Shown piece after piece: positions 14,827 through 22,449 of a DNA stretch of 56,434 nucleotides (positions within the stretch are counted from its first letter, which is position 1; each line of letters begins with the position of its first letter). Below the pieces are notes generated by a model. That model was given only the letters and a program-made list of their open reading frames with translations. It was not told the DNA's origin and made no database searches. A program made the translations under genes and the position numbers. The stretch comes from Thermoplasmatota archaeon (GTDB lineage: Archaea; Thermoplasmatota; E2; DHVEG-1): NCBI GenBank assembly GCA_030619765.1, contig JAUXAU010000009.1:1-56434 (forward strand), read 5' to 3'.

Positions 14827-15090
14827 CTACTGGATGAAAGTAGTGGGAATTGCATCATGAAATGTATGAGAAATTGACACGGCTATAATAAATCCACAGA
14901 TCAACATAAAAATAAATTCCTCAGAAATTCCGTATGCAAAGAGAGGGCTACACATCGCCACTATAGGGCCAGACAACGATAGCAGGATGAGTGCAATATT
15001 ATTAACATGCAGGCCAGGCAAAAGCCCAGTTGCAATACCAACAATAACCCCAAGAATGCAAAATATCAATATAAGAGCGAGCTCTAACAT
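14827..15090 (-). pseudogene. Truncated TctA-like (COG1784/DUF112) membrane protein
   Basis: The 87-residue frame starts MLELALILIFCILGVIVGIATGLLPGLHVNNIAL, the normal N-terminus of archaeal TctA-like membrane proteins, which are usually about 400 residues. It runs through SISHTFHDAIPTTFI and then ends in Gln-stop, where relatives continue with a GAPD-type segment. The remainder is not seen in the window. The break lies at about 14830, only ~200 bases after the transposase gene, so the right edge of an insertion or deletion there is the likely cause. The start is 3 bases after the OB-fold gene stop; the pair was an operon. Confidence 0.7.
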
Positions 15091-15093
15091 CAG

Positions 15094-15687
15094 CTACTCC
15101 TCTTTTATTACAGAAATGCTATGTGTTTTTTCTTTAGCACTTAGCACAAATCGCATAGTTTCTGCATCGTAGACAAATCTTGCTCCAACGTATACTGCGT
15201 CTCCCTGCGAAAAATTATAAAATCTTGATGAATCATAATAAACGGCAACCGTATACTGTTCTTCTGAATCAACTAAATAAAAATAGGCATCATATTTTCT
15301 ATCAATAAAACCAGTCACATTAACATTTGTGCCAACATACTTATTAGGGTTCTCTGCAAGCTGCCATAATGGAAAAGTAATATTGCTCCACTTTCGTAAA
15401 ATTTTTACAAACCTTTCGTTATTTACTACTATTTCCCATTCGCCCTTATATTTTTGCACCGTTCCTGTTGCTTGAATTATGTCCCCATATTCTACAGGTG
15501 TTTCTCCCTCAACAAATACAATGGTTTTTGAACTATTTTTACTATCTAGATTTTTTATCTCGATTATTTGCCCACCATATGTTGTGGTTCGATGCTCGGT
15601 TACAACGCCTTCAACAATTACTTGTTTTCCTTCATAATCTGGGATTTCATGCAAATCTATCATAATTGGTTGAGAAAGAGTAGACAA
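15094..15687 (-). CDS. Secreted or anchored OB-fold protein (tandem OB domains)
   Basis: The ~190-residue product has two OB-fold-like halves: GKQVIVEGVVTEHRTTTYGGQIIEIKN...YGDIIQATGTVQKYKGEWEIVV and YVGTNVNVTGFIDRKYDAYFYLVDSEEQYTVAVYY...GDAVYVGARF. The listed start is a TTG at 15687. Upstream, the same frame continues as a hydrophobic helix (KYFAIILSVVCILFLYF) with no start before a TAA at 15751-15753. A GTG at 15757 would join the helix if one base were removed from the T-run at 15747-15752. The natural protein is therefore probably membrane-anchored and exported. Confidence 0.65.
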   Translation of the reverse strand: MSTLSQPIMIDLHEIPDYEGKQVIVEGVVTEHRTTTYGGQIIEIKNLDSKNSSKTIVFVEGETPVEYGDIIQATGTVQKYKGEWEIVVNNERFVKILRKWSNITFPLWQLAENPNKYVGTNVNVTGFIDRKYDAYFYLVDSEEQYTVAVYYDSSRFYNFSQGDAVYVGARFVYDAETMRFVLSAKEKTHSISVIKEE

Positions 15688-15925
15688 AAAATAAAGAAAG
15701 AGGATGCATACAACAGAAAGGATAATTGCAAAGTATTTTAATTCCGTTTTTTATCACCTGTTTGATTTATTTTCCAGATTTATAATGTATATTTTTAAAA
15801 TATAATATTTAAAATATAGATAATGTTTATTTAACTATTGTTTTTTTTACAATCAAAATTGTAGAAAAATTTATAATGCGTTTATTCTTCTGCCAAACTT
15901 AATTAATATCGGTGGGAGCGTAAAG

Positions 15926-18487
15926 ATGCAACAAAATATCGTTCTAAAAGTCTCTGAAGCTTTCCAACAAGATGTTGGATACGGCAGAGCCCGTATCGAC
16001 CATCAAACGCGCATTGATCTTGACTTATCTATTGGAGATATTATAGAAATTGAAGGTACAAAACCAACTGCTGCATCTGTTTGGAGGGCCCATCCATCAG
16101 ACGAGGGTAAAAAAATAATTCGTATTGATAACTTGACGAGGAAAAACGCTGGAACGGGTTTGGGGGATCGTGTAAAAATAAGACGAGCAGAGGTAAAAGA
16201 GGCAAGAGAAGTTGTTTTAGCTCCTCTAATGCCCGAAGGACAACGAATTGAATTTGGAATGGGGATAGATACCATAATTAGAAAGAATCTGTTAAGACGC
16301 CCCATAACCAAAGGCGATGAAATTACTATACCTGGTATCGCTTTTTTTGGAAATGCGCTTCCTTTTGTAATCGTTGACACTAGCCCTCATGGGATTGTCT
16401 CAATAAATGAAAGGACTATGCTTCGTGTCAAAGAAGAAGCCGCAAAAATCGCAGAAGAAGAAGGTCCAAGGGTTAGCTACGAAGATATTGGCGGCCTTCA
16501 TAATGAACTGGAAAGAGTTAAGGAAATGATTCAACTTCCTCTAAAACATCCCGAAGTTTTTAATCGGCTTGGCATTGATCCACCTAAAGGTGTTTTGCTT
16601 CATGGTCCACCCGGAACGGGAAAGACCCTCATTGCAAAAGCCGTTGCCAATGAATCTGGTGCAAATTTCTACACCATCAATGGCCCAGAAATCATGAGTA
16701 AGTTTTATGGACAAAGTGAAGAGAATCTTAGGAAAATCTTTGAGGAGGCGCAGAAAAATGCGCCATCAATAGTATTCCTAGATGAGATCGATGCAATAGC
16801 CCCAAAAAGGAGTGAAGTACACGGAGAAGTTGAACGACGTGTTGTATCACAGCTTCTAACATTGATGGACGGACTAAAGGGCAGGGGAAACTTGATAGTT
16901 ATCGGTGCTACGAATATACCTGATATCTTAGATCCTGCATTAAGGAGACCAGGAAGATTTGATAGAGAAATTAGAATAGATGTTCCAGATAGAGACGGCA
17001 GGAAGGAAATTTTACAAATTCATACGAGAGGCATGCCCATTAATGCCGACATAGATGAATTTTATGCAGGACAAAAAATAGATACGGAGAATATAAAAAA
17101 CACAATAAAACAATGCATCAAAAAGATCCAGGTATCTGATCTCATAAGAAACTTGTCAAAACAAAAAAATAAAAATAAAAAAGCTGCTATTGAGGATTAT
17201 CTAAAAGTCATATTTAGTAAATTCGAGGCCGAGTTACCTGCCAAATTTTATGAAGAATTAGTAAAGCTACTTACTGATGAAATTATCAATTTGCTACCTT
17301 ATGCTGCTGAGGATTCGAAACTTGAAATAAGAGTAGAACAACAGATTGATGAAAGGCTGAAGTCAATAAAAGAAAACTCTGGAGAGTTTATAAAAAGGGT
17401 CGCCAAGGAAATTATTCTAGATGAAACTGCAGATATAACATACGGTTTTGTTGGTGCCGATCTTGCAGCTCTTGCAAGAGAGGCGGCTATGAATACACTA
17501 AGAAGATATTTGCCAGAGATAGATTTGGAAAAGCCAATTCCTCCTGAGTTGCTAGAAAAAATGGAAGTTACAATGTCCGATTTTAAAAATGCACACCGTG
17601 GAATTGAGCCTTCTGCCCTTAGGGAATTCTTCATCGAAATTCCAAAAGTAACTTGGAATGATGTTGGTGGATTAGAGGAAATAAAACAGAAACTTAGAGA
17701 ATCAGTAGAATGGCCCCTTACAAAACCCGAAGTTTTTAAACGCATGGGAATAAAAGCACCTAGAGGGATTTTGTTGTATGGAGCACCTGGAACTGGGAAA
17801 ACATTACTTGCAAAAGCCATTGCAAATGAATCAAAGGCAAACTTTATCTCAATAAAGGGGCCCGAAGTTCTCAGCAAGTGGGTGGGAGAAAGTGAGAAGG
17901 CAGTTCGTGAACTATTTAAAAAGGCGCGTCAAGTGGCACCAACTATAGTGCTTCTTGATGAAATTGATTCTATTGCTCCAAGAAGAGGCGCATATTCTGG
18001 CTCCCATGTCACTGAAAGTGTGGTAAACCAACTTTTAACAAGCATTGATGGCCTTGAAAGCATGGAAGGCGTGGTCGTCATCGGAGCGACCAACAAACCT
18101 GATATGTTAGACCCTGCGTTGCTAAGACCAGGTAGATTTGATAGATTGTTGCTAACTCCTGCACCTGACAAAAAATCTCGAATCGCCATCTTTGAAATAC
18201 ATACAAAGGGAATGCCCCTTGCAGATGATATATCCTTAGAAGAATTGGCTGAAGAGACCGAGGGTTTTTCTGGTGCAGATATTGAAGGACTTTGTAGAGA
18301 GGCGGCAATGCTAGCGTTGCGAGAGGATATCAAAGCAGACGAAGTTAATAAAACTCATTTTGAAAGAGCGAAAAAGGACGTCCCTGCGACCATTACAAAA
18401 GATTTAATCAACTACTATAAAAAATTAAAGGAGAGCCGCTCCAGTGATATAGTAAAAGAGTACAAAAGAGACACCGACGTTGCATAG
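15926..18487 (+). CDS. cdc48: CDC48/VAT-type AAA ATPase with an insertion in D1
   Basis: The 853-residue protein has an N-domain (about 1-190, double-psi barrel, YGRARID at the start) and two AAA domains. D1 has Walker A GPPGTGKT (~226-233), Walker [14 protein letters not shown] and the Arg-finger segment RRPGRFD. D2 has GAPGTGKT (~619) and [13 protein letters not shown]. The segment [20 protein letters not shown] is close to Thermoplasma VAT. Between GMPINADID (~370) and [11 protein letters not shown] (~507) an extra ~120 residues, Lys/Glu-rich and predicted helical, interrupt the D1 lid where other CDC48 proteins have ~18. The ATPase unfolds proteins for the proteasome. Confidence 0.93.
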   Translation: MQQNIVLKVSEAFQQDVGYGRARIDHQTRIDLDLSIGDIIEIEGTKPTAASVWRAHPSDEGKKIIRIDNLTRKNAGTGLGDRVKIRRAEVKEAREVVLAPLMPEGQRIEFGMGIDTIIRKNLLRRPITKGDEITIPGIAFFGNALPFVIVDTSPHGIVSINERTMLRVKEEAAKIAEEEGPRVSYEDIGGLHNELERVKEMIQLPLKHPEVFNRLGIDPPKGVLLHGPPGTGKTLIAKAVANESGANFYTINGPEIMSKFYGQSEENLRKIFEEAQKNAPSIVFLDEIDAIAPKRSEVHGEVERRVVSQLLTLMDGLKGRGNLIVIGATNIPDILDPALRRPGRFDREIRIDVPDRDGRKEILQIHTRGMPINADIDEFYAGQKIDTENIKNTIKQCIKKIQVSDLIRNLSKQKNKNKKAAIEDYLKVIFSKFEAELPAKFYEELVKLLTDEIINLLPYAAEDSKLEIRVEQQIDERLKSIKENSGEFIKRVAKEIILDETADITYGFVGADLAALAREAAMNTLRRYLPEIDLEKPIPPELLEKMEVTMSDFKNAHRGIEPSALREFFIEIPKVTWNDVGGLEEIKQKLRESVEWPLTKPEVFKRMGIKAPRGILLYGAPGTGKTLLAKAIANESKANFISIKGPEVLSKWVGESEKAVRELFKKARQVAPTIVLLDEIDSIAPRRGAYSGSHVTESVVNQLLTSIDGLESMEGVVVIGATNKPDMLDPALLRPGRFDRLLLTPAPDKKSRIAIFEIHTKGMPLADDISLEELAEETEGFSGADIEGLCREAAMLALREDIKADEVNKTHFERAKKDVPATITKDLINYYKKLKESRSSDIVKEYKRDTDVA

Positions 18488-18555
18488 CCAAAAAGGATAA
18501 AAAAGATAGATACATACAATATTTGTGAGTTTATAATAAAAAGGAGGGATATATA

Positions 18556-18792
18556 ATGAAAGTTCTTGAAAGTGAACTTAGAGGAAAAACTGTAATGAGT
18601 GAGGAAGGGTTGTATCTAGGCATTCTAAGAAATTCTTTAGTTGATGGAAAAACTGGATCGTTATTGGGTATTCTTATAGAACCTTCAGAGGACATAGATC
18701 CAAGATTGTACCATTTGGATGACATGGGACATCTTATATTTCCTTTTGAAACTATAAAATCAGTAAAAGATGTTGTAATAGTTGGAAGTTAA
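18556..18792 (+). CDS. PRC-barrel domain protein
   Basis: The 78-residue product consists of a single PRC-barrel: SELRGKTVMSEEGLYLGILRNSLVDGKTGSLLGILIEPSE... with a final FPFETIKSVKDVVIV strand. In archaea such small proteins are common, and some are linked to RNA metabolism or cell division. The gene lies 68 bases after cdc48 with its own AGGAGG just before the ATG at 18556, and directly before the putative origin. Confidence 0.85.
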   Translation: MKVLESELRGKTVMSEEGLYLGILRNSLVDGKTGSLLGILIEPSEDIDPRLYHLDDMGHLIFPFETIKSVKDVVIVGS

Positions 18793-18880
18793 ATTTTTTG
18801 ATGTCGTTATCCAAAACGACATTAATCTTATTTTATAAGCATTTTATGTGTTATAATCAATTGAAACTTGAATAAGGACA

Positions 18881-19092
18881 GACCCCTTTATTTCGTGTGG
18901 AAATACATATTTTGGGTATTGTTTATATTTATTAATGAAAAGGACGTAGTATTTCCTTATAGGTATTCGATTTCCAATATTTGAATATTTCGATTTTTAA
19001 AATTATAAATATAGAAAAATTTTAAGATTTAAATTTGCGAATTTGCGAATTTGCTTTTTCATTTTTAAAATCTCCACACGAAATAGTCCCCC
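18881..19092. other. oriC: Putative replication origin: inverted ORB-like elements around an AT-rich tract
   Basis: The 13-mer TATTTCGTGTGGA stands at 18889-18901, preceded by GACCCCTT. Its exact reverse complement stands at 19073-19085, followed by GTCCCCCC. The match resembles archaeal ORB/mini-ORB sites (C/G tract, TTTCG..., TGTGGAAA). Between them is an AT-rich stretch that includes an 8-bp tandem repeat AATTTGCG (19032-19054). The orc1/cdc6 gene follows directly. This is a typical archaeal origin layout. Confidence 0.65.
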
Positions 19093-19230
19093 CTCTCTTT
19101 TTTCTTTCCAACAGATATAAACATCTATTAAAAATTTACACAAAATTTATTATGTAGTTATTACTTACCAAAAAATGAGGAGGCTCATTTTACGATAGAA
19201 AATAGCACAAACGAAGATATATTTGGTTAT

Positions 19231-20451
19231 TTGCTAAAATCTAAGGGGTTATTCATCGACAGGGAGGTAATGAGACCGTCGTATATGCCAGAGATTTTAC
19301 CCCACAGAGAAAAAGAAATAAATGATCTTGCAACCGTTTTAGTTCCTGCTTTAAGGGGAGAAACCCCATCAAACGTATTCATTTACGGTAAAACTGGAAC
19401 AGGTAAGACGGCAGTAGCAAAATTTGTAGGGAAAGAACTTTTAAAGAAAGGTAAAGAGACCCATACAAACGTTAATTTTATTTATATCAATTGCGAAATT
19501 GTGGATACACAATACCGCCTCCTTCAAAACATTGCAAATCATTTTATTAATGAGTGGAACGACCACATCCCTTTTACTGGTTGGCCAACTGATGAGGTAT
19601 ATTCAAAAGTAAAATCCATGATGGATAAGGAGAAAGGCGTGACTGTTGTAGTACTCGATGAAATTGATAAACTCAAGGGCGATGAGGCACTATATAACTT
19701 ATCTCGTATTAATGGTGAGCTTGAAAATGCCAAAGTCTCAGTCATAGGCATTTCAAACGACTTGAAGTTCACAGAGTTTTTAGACCCAAGAGTAAAATCA
19801 AGCTTGGGTGAAGAAAACATGGTTTTTTATCCATATGATGCTGAGCAGTTGCAGGATATATTACATGATCGTGTAGAGAGGGCATTAAAGCCGGGCCTGA
19901 TAGAAGGAGAGGTAATTCCATTATGCGCAGCATTGTCTGCTCAAGAACACGGTGATGCAAGAAGGGCTCTTGATCTTCTGAGGGTGTCAGCAGAGGTGGC
20001 AGAACGCAGTAACTCTCTGAAGATAACTAGACATCATGTAAAAACAGCTCAAAATAAAATTGAAATAGATCGTATAATTGAAGTCGTACGCACTTTACCT
20101 AGTCAGTCTAAATTGATAATTTATTCTATAATATTACTCGATAAACAAAACAAAAAAGCAGGCAGGACCCAGGCAATGACCACAGGCGAAGTATATGAGA
20201 TATATAAAGAGCTATGCAAAAAAACACGCTACAATTGTTTAACTCAGAGAAGAACTGCCGATCTGATTTCTGAGCTTGATATGTTAGGTATAATTACTGC
20301 TCGAGTTATTTCAAAGGGGAGACATGGACGAACTAGAGAAATCCAAATGTCATCATCTTCTAAAGACTTGATAAATGTCTTGCAGGAAGATGAAATGTTC
20401 AAGGAATTCGCAAACTATAATTTAAAAGGCCAAACAAAGTTACTGTTATAG
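19231..20451 (+). CDS. cdc6: Orc1/Cdc6 replication initiator
   Basis: The 406-residue (from TTG) protein has the Orc1/Cdc6 AAA domain: RPSYMPEILPHREKEI, YGKTGTGKTAVAKF (Walker A), VTVVVLDEIDKL (Walker B), sensor segment SVIGISNDLKFTEF, and GDARRALDLLRV. A C-terminal winged-helix domain (about 290-400) binds origin DNA. The frame is open upstream and reads ...IENSTNEDIFGYL before the TTG, which fits family N-termini, but no ATG, GTG or TTG is found there. AGGAGG at 19178-19183 suggests that the natural start lies near 19190. The gene sits beside the putative origin. Confidence 0.93.
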   Translation: MLKSKGLFIDREVMRPSYMPEILPHREKEINDLATVLVPALRGETPSNVFIYGKTGTGKTAVAKFVGKELLKKGKETHTNVNFIYINCEIVDTQYRLLQNIANHFINEWNDHIPFTGWPTDEVYSKVKSMMDKEKGVTVVVLDEIDKLKGDEALYNLSRINGELENAKVSVIGISNDLKFTEFLDPRVKSSLGEENMVFYPYDAEQLQDILHDRVERALKPGLIEGEVIPLCAALSAQEHGDARRALDLLRVSAEVAERSNSLKITRHHVKTAQNKIEIDRIIEVVRTLPSQSKLIIYSIILLDKQNKKAGRTQAMTTGEVYEIYKELCKKTRYNCLTQRRTADLISELDMLGIITARVISKGRHGRTREIQMSSSSKDLINVLQEDEMFKEFANYNLKGQTKLLL

Positions 20452-20467
20452 GATAAATTATTAGGAA

Positions 20468-20827
20468 CTATAATAAAGGCAAATCGCCTGTAATCTGATC
20501 AATCAAATTATTTGGAGCAGGACCAAGTCCAAGAACTGTTTTGGTTCCTTGAGGTATTTCAGTATGACCTGCGTCCTCAATAATATTTGATACAATTCCC
20601 AGACGTTCCGCTCTCTCTTTAAGGGAGAAAAAATCATCTAAACTTTCGACCGCAACAATCACTTTTTTGGCACCCTCGTTTTGCCATTTATTAAACCATT
20701 TAGGATTGATTTTCTTTGTTAGTAATGTGCATGCAACTGCAGCATGAGCTACCTGTGCAGCAAGTTTTCCTAAAGAAAGGCTCAAATCTTCTCTAGTAAC
20801 AACCACTAGTTTATATTCAAAATCCAT
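20468..20827 (-). CDS. pth2: Peptidyl-tRNA hydrolase 2
   Basis: The 119-residue protein matches Pth2: KLVVVTREDLSLSLGKLAAQVAHAAV at the N-terminus, KKVIVAVESLDDFFSL, IEDAGHTEIPQGTKTVLGLGPAP and the terminal segment. The enzyme recycles peptidyl-tRNA in the cytosol in archaea and eukaryotes. The ATG at 20827 lies inside the end of the upstream gene (11-base overlap), so the two are coupled. Confidence 0.93.
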   Translation of the reverse strand: MDFEYKLVVVTREDLSLSLGKLAAQVAHAAVACTLLTKKINPKWFNKWQNEGAKKVIVAVESLDDFFSLKERAERLGIVSNIIEDAGHTEIPQGTKTVLGLGPAPNNLIDQITGDLPLL

Positions 20828-21197
20828 CTTCCTTTCCTTCAGATTTGTCTTTTTGATTTATTTCGCGAAACGATTCTTTTCGCCATTTTTCCCCCATTTC
20901 ATAGGCGTTATCAAAATCTACCAATCCCTTTACTAAAATGGTTTTTCCCTCTTCTTCTATATGTTTGAGAGGAACACCAAGAAATTTATCACCGGATTTT
21001 ATAATAAGTATGTCCTCATCTAAAGATACGCTCTCTCCAATTTTTCTTCCAGCGCCGTCTGTTACAAATCTACATAATAAGTTATTATGATCCTGATCGG
21101 GTTCATCTTCTATTTTCTTGCTTTTTTTTCTAGTGAAAAAAAATATTCCACCTAATCTTTCAAATGTGACTAGCAAAATACCAGCTAATGTAATCAT
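20817..21197 (-). CDS. Membrane-anchored PRC-barrel-like protein (DUF5749-like)
   Basis: The 126-residue protein has an N-terminal membrane segment (MITLAGILLVTFERLGGIFFF), a basic stretch, and a compact beta-rich domain: CRFVTDGAGRKIGESVSLDEDILIIKSGDKFLGVPLKHIEEEGKTILVKG. The domain is PRC-barrel-like. The charged C-terminal tail (REINQKDKSEGKEDGF) overlaps pth2. The gene diverges from the geranylgeranyl reductase gene at 21253. The function is unknown. Confidence 0.65.
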   Translation of the reverse strand: MITLAGILLVTFERLGGIFFFTRKKSKKIEDEPDQDHNNLLCRFVTDGAGRKIGESVSLDEDILIIKSGDKFLGVPLKHIEEEGKTILVKGLVDFDNAYEMGEKWRKESFREINQKDKSEGKEDGF

Positions 21198-21221
21198 TAG
21201 GCCACTGAATCACCGTTTTTG

Positions 21222-21229
21222 TTATAAAT
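21222..21229 (+). promoter_or_regulatory. TATA box of the geranylgeranyl reductase gene
   Basis: TTATAAAT lies 31 bases before the ATG at 21253, so the transcript is probably leaderless. This supports the 21253 start rather than a start farther upstream. Confidence 0.55.
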
Positions 21230-21252
21230 CTTTGGTGGTATTCTATTGCGCG

Positions 21253-22446
21253 ATGGAAAAATACGACGTAGCAGTTATTGGCGGAGGGCCGGTTGGTGGT
21301 TATGTGGCAAAAAAAATAGCTAGTGAAGGATTTAAAACCGCGCTATTTGAAGAACATAAAAGAATAGGGATGCCTTTAAAATGTGCCGGCTTGGTAACAT
21401 CAAGGATATTTAATTTTTTAGATTTTTCTAAAACAAAGGTTGTTCAAAACGAAATCTATGGTGCTCATATCTATTCTCCCTCTGGAGAAGTACTAACGAT
21501 AGGTGGAGATAGAGTTCATGCTCTTGTGATCAACCGCTCACAATTTGATGAAGAGATCATCGATAACGCTAAAAACAGCGGCGCTGAAATTTATTTAGAG
21601 AGCAGAACAACATCTGGCAAAAAAAGAAATAATAATATTCAATTAGATATATTACAAAAAGAAAAAACAACTCAAATAAACTGCTCTCTTCTTATTGGTG
21701 CAGATGGCCCACATTCAAAAATTAGAGAAGTATTTAGATTTCCTCAACCAATCGAGTTTTTAAGAGGGATAGGTGCAGAGATAACAAACATTAACTTAGA
21801 TCCTAAATTTGTAGAAATTTTTTTAGGGCAAAACATCGCACCAGGATTTTTTGCATGGGTTATCCCAATAAATAATGATGGATCAGAGGCCCGAATCGGT
21901 TTATGTATTGATAGCAACTCAAAAACTACATTAAAACAATGCTTTATCCATCTATTAAAATCCAAACAATTACAAAACATAAAAATTACAAAACATATTG
22001 GCGGGGCCATACCCTTGGGGCCGCTTAAAAAAACTGTTGAATCAAACATCATGCTTGTAGGAGATGCTGCGGCGCAAGTAAAACCGACATCAGGAGGGGG
22101 CATATATCCTGGTTTGTTATGTGCCCATTATTGTTCATCTGTAGCTTTGGAAGCGTTAGAGCTTAATGACTTTAGCAGTCGAGTTCTTAATAAATATCAT
22201 AAGCTGTGGTCAAAAGAAATTGGTAAAGAGCTATCATTAGGTATGAAATTCAGAACAATATTTAAAAATTTTAATGATGAAAAACTAGATAGATATATTA
22301 AAAAGTTAAACAATAAAAAAACAATTGATGCCATTAATAAGTATGGGGATATTGATTACCCATCAAAACTTGCCTTTCCGTTATTAAAAAACTCTCCCTC
22401 ACTTTTAAAACTTCTACCATCGGCTTTTAAACTAAAGAAAAAATGA
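21253..22446 (+). CDS. Geranylgeranyl reductase-family flavoprotein
   Basis: The 397-residue protein has the FAD-binding GxGxxG-type start DVAVIGGGPVGGYVAKKIA, MPLKCAGLVTSRIF, a middle LLIGADGPHSKIRE and a late IMLVGDAAAQVKPTSGGGIYPGLLCA segment. This family reduces the double bonds of geranylgeranyl chains in archaeal membrane lipids. A leaderless transcript is likely. GGGP synthase (33160) elsewhere in the window belongs to the same lipid pathway. Confidence 0.85.
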   Translation: MEKYDVAVIGGGPVGGYVAKKIASEGFKTALFEEHKRIGMPLKCAGLVTSRIFNFLDFSKTKVVQNEIYGAHIYSPSGEVLTIGGDRVHALVINRSQFDEEIIDNAKNSGAEIYLESRTTSGKKRNNNIQLDILQKEKTTQINCSLLIGADGPHSKIREVFRFPQPIEFLRGIGAEITNINLDPKFVEIFLGQNIAPGFFAWVIPINNDGSEARIGLCIDSNSKTTLKQCFIHLLKSKQLQNIKITKHIGGAIPLGPLKKTVESNIMLVGDAAAQVKPTSGGGIYPGLLCAHYCSSVALEALELNDFSSRVLNKYHKLWSKEIGKELSLGMKFRTIFKNFNDEKLDRYIKKLNNKKTIDAINKYGDIDYPSKLAFPLLKNSPSLLKLLPSAFKLKKK

Positions 22447-22449
22447 AAA

